In this document: piece after piece, positions 3,259 to 7,895 of the stretch | How positions within the stretch are numbered: position 1 is the first letter of the stretch | Layout of the letters: each line of letters starts with the position of its first letter | NCBI GenBank assembly: GCA_031257235.1 | Contig: JAIRPA010000198.1 | Span: 1 to 7,895 of the forward strand | Reading direction: 5' to 3' | From: Burkholderiales bacterium | Lineage (GTDB): Bacteria > Pseudomonadota > Gammaproteobacteria > Burkholderiales > Casimicrobiaceae | DNA: 7,895 bases | Program-made: the position numbers and the translations under genes | Notes under the pieces: model-generated | Database searches by the model: none | Told to the model about the DNA's origin: nothing | The model's input: the letters and a program-made list of their open reading frames with translations, nothing else

Positions 3259-5559
3259 ATGCTGTTTGGAGAAAAAGACAAGGCTTTTGCGAATCCGGCG
3301 GGGCAAAAGCCTCCTTCACGGTTGATGCGGCTTGTGCATGAGGCGTGGTGGATGGTGTTGTTGGTCGTTGTGGTGTATTTCTCACTGATTTTCTCAACCT
3401 ATGACAAAAACGATCCCGGGTGGTCGGTCTCCAGCGGTTCGCAGCAAATTCACAACGCGGGCGGTATTGTCGGTGCATGGCTTGCCGATCTTTTATTTTT
3501 TCTTCTAGGCAGTGCCGCGTGGTGGATTCCCATCACCGGCGTCATCATGCTCGTGGTCAGTTTTTTACGGATGCGCGCGGGAGAAGATGTCAAACCGGAG
3601 TATTCCGTCGGTCTCGCGTGGATCGGTTTCGCGCTTTTGCTTATTGCCAGCGCCACCATTGAGGCCACGCATCCACATTTGTCGCCAAGCTCGGTGTTGC
3701 GCCAGCCCGGTGGCATCATCGGTCAAACCTTAAATCACTTGATCACCCCGTTGATTGGCGTGGACGGCGCCGGCTTATTGTGGGTGGCGTTCTGGGCGGT
3801 CGGGCTCTCGTTTTTCACCGGCATTTCATGGCTGACGGTTGCCGAGCGTGTCGGCTTGTGGGCGGAACATTTGTGGCTGGCACTCATCAAAGCCATTAAA
3901 GAACGGCGCGACCGCAAAATCGGGCAGCAGGTTTTTGCCGAACGCGAAATCACGGTGGCGCACTCTGAAAGCACGCCGCGCGAGCCTATTTTGGTCGTGC
4001 CGCCGGTCACGGAGATTCAAACCTCTTCCCGGGTGGCCAAAGAAAAACTCCTGCCGCTTTTTAAACATTTGCCCGGACAGGCAACGTTGCCGCCGCTCTC
4101 GCTTTTGGATTCCTCGTCAAAAAAAACCGAAAGCGTCAGCCAAGAAACTTTGGAATTTACTTCGCGTCTGATCGAACGAAAGTTGGCGGATTTTGGCGTG
4201 ATGGTCAAAGTGTTGGCGGCGTATCCCGGACCCGTCATCACGCGCTTTGAGGTTGAGCCTGCCGTGGGCGTCAAAGGCAATCAGATCGTCAACTTGGTCA
4301 AAGATTTGGCGCGCGCGTTGTCGGTGGTCTCGATTCGCGTGGTGGAAACCATTCCGGGCAAAAGCTGTATGGCTTTAGAGTTGCCCAACCCGAAGCGGCA
4401 AATCGTGCGCTTGGTTGAAATTTTATCTTCGACCAATTACAACGAAGCGGCAAGCCATGTCACCTTGGGTTTAGGCAAAGACATTGCGGGCAATCCTATC
4501 GTGGCGGACTTAGCCAAAATGCCGCACTTGTTGGTCGCGGGGACCACCGGCTCCGGAAAATCCGTCGCCGTGAACGCGATGATTTTGTCGCTTTTGTACA
4601 AAGCCGAACCCTCGCAGGTGCGGCTTTTGTTGATCGACCCCAAGATGTTAGAGCTCTCCATTTACGCCGACATTCCTCATCTGCTCTGCCCTGTGGTCAC
4701 GGACATGCACTTAGCCCCTGTCGCGCTCAATTGGTGTGTCGGGGAAATGGAGCGTCGTTATAAATTGATGTCGCAGTTTTCGGTGCGCAATCTGGCGGGC
4801 TTCAATCACAAAGTGGCGGAGGCAAAAAAAGCAAAACATCCCTTGATGGATCCCTTCGCCCTACCGGAAGAACCTATCGAGCTTCAGGAATTGCCGCAGA
4901 TTGTGGTGGTCATCGACGAGCTGGCCGATTTGATGATGGTGGCGGGCAAAAAACTCGAAGAATTGATCGCGCGGGTGGCGCAAAAAGCGCGCGCCGCCGG
5001 CATTCATTTAATCATCGCCACGCAACGTCCCAGCGTGGACGTGATCACCGGTCTCATCAAGGCAAACATCCCGACACGAATTGCCTTTCAAGTCGCCAGC
5101 CGCGTGGATTCGCGCACGATTCTGGATCAAATGGGGGCGGAAGCCTTATTGGGTCAAGGCGACATGCTTTATCTGCCGCCCGGGTCCGGCTTTCCGCAAC
5201 GGGTACACGGCGCGTTTGTCTCGGACGAAGAAGTCCAGCGCGTGGTTTCGTTTTTGAAGGAAAGCGGCGAGCCGGACTATATCGAAGGTGTCTTGGAAGC
5301 CGGTGATGATGCGTCCGATGAAGGCGGCGGCGGCGATATGGTCGCGGATGCCGAATCCGATCCCTTATACGATCGCGCGGTGGCGTTGGTGTTGAAGTCG
5401 CGCCGCCCAACGATTTCTTGGGTACAAAGAAATTTAAGTGTCGGCTATAACCGCGCGGCGCGCATGATCGAGCAAATGGAACGTGCGGGTTTGGTCTCTC
5501 CGATGCAAAATAACGGCAACCGCGAAGTCTTGGCGCCTGCCCCTAAGGATGAAGCATGA
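3259..5559 (+). CDS. ftsK: DNA translocase FtsK
   Basis: Septum-anchored hexameric motor that pumps chromosomal DNA during division and activates XerCD recombination at dif. Residues 30-190 hold the membrane domain, with hydrophobic segments near 30-47, 69-104 (two), 117-134 and 171-191. A linker of about 70 residues follows. The motor domain contains Walker A GTTGSGKS (428-435), Walker B IVVVIDE (548-554) and IIATQRPSVDVITG. The C-terminal gamma winged helix begins at DPLYDRAVALV (701), with the DNA-reading helix near SVGYNRAARMIEQMERAGLV. The length of 766 residues is that of short-linker FtsK proteins rather than the 1329 of E. coli. The ATG at 3259 follows TAGGT by 6 nt. It overlaps lolA by 4 bp, indicating translational coupling. 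Repeat copy 2 lies directly upstream. Confidence 0.97.
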   Translation: MLFGEKDKAFANPAGQKPPSRLMRLVHEAWWMVLLVVVVYFSLIFSTYDKNDPGWSVSSGSQQIHNAGGIVGAWLADLLFFLLGSAAWWIPITGVIMLVVSFLRMRAGEDVKPEYSVGLAWIGFALLLIASATIEATHPHLSPSSVLRQPGGIIGQTLNHLITPLIGVDGAGLLWVAFWAVGLSFFTGISWLTVAERVGLWAEHLWLALIKAIKERRDRKIGQQVFAEREITVAHSESTPREPILVVPPVTEIQTSSRVAKEKLLPLFKHLPGQATLPPLSLLDSSSKKTESVSQETLEFTSRLIERKLADFGVMVKVLAAYPGPVITRFEVEPAVGVKGNQIVNLVKDLARALSVVSIRVVETIPGKSCMALELPNPKRQIVRLVEILSSTNYNEAASHVTLGLGKDIAGNPIVADLAKMPHLLVAGTTGSGKSVAVNAMILSLLYKAEPSQVRLLLIDPKMLELSIYADIPHLLCPVVTDMHLAPVALNWCVGEMERRYKLMSQFSVRNLAGFNHKVAEAKKAKHPLMDPFALPEEPIELQELPQIVVVIDELADLMMVAGKKLEELIARVAQKARAAGIHLIIATQRPSVDVITGLIKANIPTRIAFQVASRVDSRTILDQMGAEALLGQGDMLYLPPGSGFPQRVHGAFVSDEEVQRVVSFLKESGEPDYIEGVLEAGDDASDEGGGGDMVADAESDPLYDRAVALVLKSRRPTISWVQRNLSVGYNRAARMIEQMERAGLVSPMQNNGNREVLAPAPKDEA

Positions 5560-6188
5560 CCGTGACAAAAACTTTTTTAACGCTGACTTTAGCGTTCTTG
5601 GCTTTAGTGATTCAACCCTCGCCCGCCCGGGCAAAGGATGCGCGCGATGATTTGCGTGCGTTTTTGACGCGAACTCAAACGGTCAAAACTTCATTTTTTC
5701 AAACCACCTTCGACAAAAACGGCAAAGTCACGCAAACCTCCGAGGGCATACTGTTAATCGCGCGTCCTGATCGCTTTCGTTGGGAAACCACCAAACCCTT
5801 CCCGCAGTTGATTGTGGGGGGGGCCTCCCACGTCTGGTTTTTTGATCCCGATTTAAATCAGGTGATCGTTCGCTCGCGCGAGGAAGCCTTAGGCGGCACG
5901 CCCGCCGCGCTTTTGTCCGGCAATGTGGATGTGGCGCGCGCGTTTACGCTTTCTGCCCTCCCTGATCAAGACGGTATTGCCTGGGTCAACGCTGTCCCGA
6001 AAGAATCCGGGGCTAATTTCTCAAGCGTCAAGATAGGGTTTCAAAACGGGCGCTTGGCACTCTTGGAAGTCACGGACGCTTTTTTACAAAAGATCGTCAC
6101 GAAGTTCATGGATGTTGAAGAAAACACCGCCCTCCCCGATCGGCAATTCACCTTCACCCCCCCTAAAGACGCTGACGTGATTCGATAA
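5556..6188 (+). CDS. lolA: Outer-membrane lipoprotein carrier protein LolA
   Basis: Periplasmic chaperone that takes lipoproteins from LolCDE in the inner membrane to LolB in the outer membrane. Residues 1-26 are a Sec signal peptide ending ARA. The mature part shows the LolA blocks FLTRTQTVKTSFFQT, GILLIARPDRFRWETTKPF, QLIVGGASHVWFFDPDLNQV and the C-terminal FTFTPPKDADVIR; total length 210 is normal. The start is fixed by the ATGA overlap with ftsK and by AAGGA 6 nt upstream. ftsK-lolA is a common proteobacterial pair. Two mononucleotide runs lie in the frame: eight G at 5816-5823 and seven C at 6157-6163. Copy 3 of the repeat begins 18 bp after the stop. Confidence 0.95.
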   Translation: MTVTKTFLTLTLAFLALVIQPSPARAKDARDDLRAFLTRTQTVKTSFFQTTFDKNGKVTQTSEGILLIARPDRFRWETTKPFPQLIVGGASHVWFFDPDLNQVIVRSREEALGGTPAALLSGNVDVARAFTLSALPDQDGIAWVNAVPKESGANFSSVKIGFQNGRLALLEVTDAFLQKIVTKFMDVEENTALPDRQFTFTPPKDADVIR

Positions 6189-6206
6189 AAAAGGCGGCAA
6201 AAAGCG

Positions 6207-6234
6207 TTTCAGGGTATCAGGTATCAGGTATCAG
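6207..6234 (-). repeat. Heptamer array, copy 3
   Basis: On the minus strand three identical CTGATAC units (6234-6214) are followed by one C and CTGAAA. TGA occurs in each minus-strand frame. The end, CTGAAACGC, is shared with copy 2. Confidence 0.85.
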
Positions 6235-6301
6235 AAACACCGTCATTTAAGCGCAAGAGGCTTAAGCCTCGCAGTCGCAGAATCCACCCCGCCTTTCCTA
6301 C

Positions 6302-6333
6302 AAAAAATCGTCGGGGTTTCCCCGCGATTTTTT
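6302..6333. terminator. Hairpin B, copy 3: bidirectional terminator-like
   Basis: AAAAAATCG (6302-6310) pairs with CGATTTTTT (6325-6333). CGGGG (6312-6316) pairs with CCCCG (6320-6324) around TTT, with T6311 bulged. It differs from the copy 2 hairpin B by one loop base. It is the first good terminator downstream of ftsK-lolA. Confidence 0.65.
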
Positions 6334-6345
6334 GGAAATCCCAAC

Positions 6346-6375
6346 CGGCAAAAAGTAGGTTTTTACTTTTTGCCG
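6346..6375. repeat. Hairpin A, copy 3
   Basis: CGGCAAAAAGTA (6346-6357) and TACTTTTTGCCG (6364-6375) form a perfect 12-bp stem with a 6-nt loop GGTTTT. Confidence 0.8.
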
Positions 6376-6383
6376 AACAAAAT

Positions 6384-6409
6384 AAAAGCCCGCATGAAAG
6401 CGGGCTTTT
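6384..6409. terminator. Bidirectional intrinsic terminator between lolA and rpmBG
   Basis: AAAAGCCCGC (6384-6393) and GCGGGCTTTT (6400-6409) form a perfect 10-bp stem with loop ATGAAA, flanked by T runs on both strands. It lies 25 bp past the rpmG stop codon and is most likely the rpmB-rpmG terminator. It also faces any read-through from lolA. It is not part of the repeat element. Confidence 0.85.
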
Positions 6410-6434
6410 TGGGGTATGTCAGAACGACTGCCGA

Positions 6435-6590
6435 TTACTTGAGCTTGGTTTCTTTGTACGCCACGTGTTTACGCGCGACAGGATCAAATTTTTTGATCTC
6501 TATTTTGTCGGGCGTCGTTTTTTTATTTTTGGTGGTGGTATAAAAATGACCGGTACCGGCGGTGGATTCGAGTTTGATTTTTTCACGCAT
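6435..6590 (-). CDS. rpmG: 50S ribosomal protein L33
   Basis: Small protein of the large ribosomal subunit near the E site. The 51 residues begin MREKIKLESTAGTGHFYTTT and end KHVAYKETKLK, matching E. coli L33 nearly throughout but lacking its first four residues. It has no cysteine, so it is the zinc-independent form. GAAAGG lies 8 nt before the ATG. It follows rpmB by 16 bp in the usual rpmB-rpmG operon and ends before a strong terminator. Confidence 0.96.
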   Translation of the reverse strand: MREKIKLESTAGTGHFYTTTKNKKTTPDKIEIKKFDPVARKHVAYKETKLK

Positions 6591-6606
6591 GATGAATGCC
6601 TTTCAA

Positions 6607-6843
6607 TTAAACGTGTTGACCTTGTTCGCGCAAGTCCGCGATCACCGCGTCAATGCCTTTTTTGTCGATGGTGCGCAACGCAGCAGTGGTCAACCGCAAG
6701 GTCACATACCGGTTTTCGCTCTCAACCCAAATACGACGACGTTGCAAATTCGGCAAAAAACGACGTTTGGTCTTGTTGTTCGCGTGAGAAACTTTATGCC
6801 CGACCATCGGGGCTTTTCCTGTAACTTGGCAAACTCGTGCCAT
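6607..6843 (-). CDS. rpmB: 50S ribosomal protein L28
   Basis: Large-subunit ribosomal protein of 78 residues, the same length as in E. coli. MARVCQVTGKAP at the N-terminus, KTKRRFLPNLQRRRIWVESE in the middle and DKKGIDAVIADLREQG near the end are diagnostic. AGGAG lies 6 nt before the ATG and fixes the start. It is the first gene of the rpmB-rpmG pair. Its 141-bp upstream gap to waaA holds a candidate promoter and a terminator-like hairpin. Confidence 0.97.
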   Translation of the reverse strand: MARVCQVTGKAPMVGHKVSHANNKTKRRFLPNLQRRRIWVESENRYVTLRLTTAALRTIDKKGIDAVIADLREQGQHV

Positions 6844-6888
6844 GATCGGCTCCTAAAAATTCGATTAAATGATGCAAAAAATTGGAAG

Positions 6889-6919
6889 AAAAAACGCCTA
6901 AGGATCAGACCTACGGCGT
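6889..6919 (-). terminator. Terminator-like hairpin between waaA and rpmB
   Basis: On the minus strand ACGCC and GGCGT (outer 5 bp) and AGG and CCT (inner 3 bp, after a 2x2 internal loop) enclose TCTGAT and are followed by six T. It is either the waaA terminator or, because the best promoter lies just upstream, an attenuator in the rpmB leader. The stem is imperfect. Confidence 0.45.
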
Positions 6920-6931
6920 CGAAAACGCAAG

Positions 6932-6960
6932 ATTATCGTCGAAATCCGACAAAAAAGCAA
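6932..6960 (-). promoter_or_regulatory. Candidate sigma-70 promoter for rpmB-rpmG
   Basis: On the minus strand TTGCTT (6960-6955), 17-bp spacer, GATAAT (6937-6932). Both boxes are near consensus with ideal spacing. Transcription would start near 6926, about 80 nt before the rpmB start codon, and would run through the hairpin at 6889-6919. Confidence 0.5.
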
Positions 6961-6984
6961 GGGTCGCACAAACAATTGCCGCAT

Positions 6985-7895
6985 TTACATCCGGTTTTTC
7001 TCCAACCACGACATCAACCGATCGGTCGCGCCCCGATGCTCTGCCAAAAACGCCTCTCCGGCATGAATCATTTTATTTTGCTTGTCTTTGTCATTCAAAA
7101 GAACGGCGACTTCCTCGATGAGCGATGCCGCGCTTTCGACGCGAACGGCTGCCCCCGCCCAAACCGCCAGCTGCGCTATTTCCTGAAAGTTAAACGTGTG
7201 CGCGCCGATCAGGGTGGGCGTTTTTGCCGCGAGCGGCTCAATTAAATTTTGCCCGCCCAAAGGCAGTAAACTGCCGCCGACAAAAGCGATATCCGCCGCT
7301 AAATAGTAAGCAAGCATTTCTCCCATCGAATCCCCGATCACATATTTGACGTGATCGGGAACGTCGATGTTTTGGCTTCTCGTCACAAAGGCAAGTTCGC
7401 GCTCTTTGAGCAAAGCGGCGACGGCTTTGAAGCGTTCGGGATGACGCGGCACGATCACCGTGACCGCGTTTTCGGGCAGCGTCGCTTGGGAAAGCGCGTC
7501 TAACACAAGCGTTTCCTCACCTTCGCGCGTGGAGGCCGCCAGAAAAATCGGGCGACGACGTTCCCCGCCAAAGCGCGCGCGAAACGTCTCTCCCAATCCC
7601 TGTTGGTTGGAGGGAATCGCCACATCAAATTTAACGTTGCCGGTGACCGTAATGTTGTTCGCGCCGACGGCGGCAAGCCTTGTGGCATCCGCTTTTGTTT
7701 GCGCCGCCACGCCGGATAACGCGGCAAAAATCGGGCGCGTGAACGCGGCGTGCTTTGCATACCCTTTGGCCGAGCGCTCGGACAAACGGGCGTTGATCAA
7801 AAAAGCGGGAATGGACGCGCGACGGCACGATTCAATCATCGTCGGCCAGACTTCCGTTTCCATCAACAGCGCGGCTTTGGGGCGAAAATGCTTTA
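6985..7895 (-). CDS. waaA: 3-deoxy-D-manno-octulosonic acid (Kdo) transferase, C-terminal part
   Basis: Inner-membrane-associated glycosyltransferase that moves Kdo from CMP-Kdo to the lipid A precursor, the first step of LPS core assembly. About 303 codons are visible, against 425 residues in E. coli; the N-terminus lies beyond the right edge. The visible start KHFRPKAALLMETEVWP carries the METE(V/L)WP motif of the N-terminal Rossmann domain. Later blocks are FLINARLSERSAKGY, TGNVKFD, FLAASTREGEE, VPRHPERF and the donor-site GGSLLPLGGQNLIEPLA followed by GAHTFNFQEIA. The frame stays open to the last base, so an in-frame TTG near 7866 is internal. It reads toward rpmB and ends 141 bp before it. 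It belongs with lolA to envelope biogenesis but is not in the same operon. Confidence 0.95.
   Translation of the reverse strand, partial: KHFRPKAALLMETEVWPTMIESCRRASIPAFLINARLSERSAKGYAKHAAFTRPIFAALSGVAAQTKADATRLAAVGANNITVTGNVKFDVAIPSNQQGLGETFRARFGGERRRPIFLAASTREGEETLVLDALSQATLPENAVTVIVPRHPERFKAVAALLKERELAFVTRSQNIDVPDHVKYVIGDSMGEMLAYYLAADIAFVGGSLLPLGGQNLIEPLAAKTPTLIGAHTFNFQEIAQLAVWAGAAVRVESAASLIEEVAVLLNDKDKQNKMIHAGEAFLAEHRGATDRLMSWLEKNRM

Larger units (their letters stand above)
6207..6375 (-). repeat. Modular intergenic repeat element, copy 3
   Basis: This lies between the convergent lolA and rpmG genes, inverted relative to copy 1. Read on the minus strand: hairpin A (6375-6346), hairpin B (6333-6302), GTAG plus spacer, the conserved block 6287-6240 with a perfect palindrome GAGGCTTAAGCCTC (6257-6270) as hairpin C, then heptamers. 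The order is the same as in copy 1, and the block is 46 of 48 identical to copy 2. Confidence 0.85.

Noticed and set aside
3259..5559. FtsK apparently shortened (766 residues against 1329 in E. coli)
   Set aside because: All domains are present; many bacteria have a short linker, so this is normal variation and not truncation.
6562..7245. Plus-strand open frame of 227 codons opposite rpmG, rpmB and waaA
   Set aside because: It is antisense to three well-identified genes and its translation resembles no protein family.

Overview
The window comes from a Gram-negative (diderm) proteobacterium. WaaA (Kdo transfer to lipid A) and LolA (lipoprotein carrier) require an LPS-bearing outer membrane. 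The zinc-free form of L33, the c551/c552-type cytochrome and the nadD-rsfS-rlmH and ftsK-lolA gene orders fit Beta- or Gammaproteobacteria, with Betaproteobacteria my preferred guess; no species can be named. All protein genes are ordinary chromosomal housekeeping genes, with no phage, IS or CRISPR content.

Layout. Minus strand, left: the N-terminal part of pepP (cut by the window edge), with a monohaem cytochrome c upstream of it. Plus strand: nadD, rsfS and rlmH run close together (NAD synthesis, ribosome silencing, 23S rRNA modification), then about 500 bp without a gene, then ftsK and lolA overlapping by 4 bp. Minus strand, right: rpmB-rpmG (L28, L33) and the C-terminal three quarters of waaA.

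The unusual content lies between the genes. Three of the intergenic gaps (384-584, 2757-3258, 6189-6434) carry copies of one modular element. In a common orientation it reads: hairpin A (CGGCAAAAAGTA paired with TACTTTTTGCCG), hairpin B (A-tract, GC stem, T-tract, with one bulged base), a short spacer, a third hairpin C of variable sequence, a conserved block ending GCGCTTAAATGACGG, and an array of 7-bp repeats of form CTRANNN. Copies 1 and 3 lie in opposite orientation. Copy 2 is a larger two-armed version with an extra inverted B-A pair. The stems differ between copies in ways that keep pairing (hairpins A, B and C), so structure rather than sequence appears conserved. The heptamers place TGA or TAA in all three frames of one strand. 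I recognise no named family matching the whole element; REP/BIME-like elements and the heptamer repeats of cyanobacteria and Beggiatoaceae are the nearest known analogues. Hairpin B also looks like a bidirectional intrinsic terminator, and one hairpin A may supply the -35 box of the ftsK promoter.
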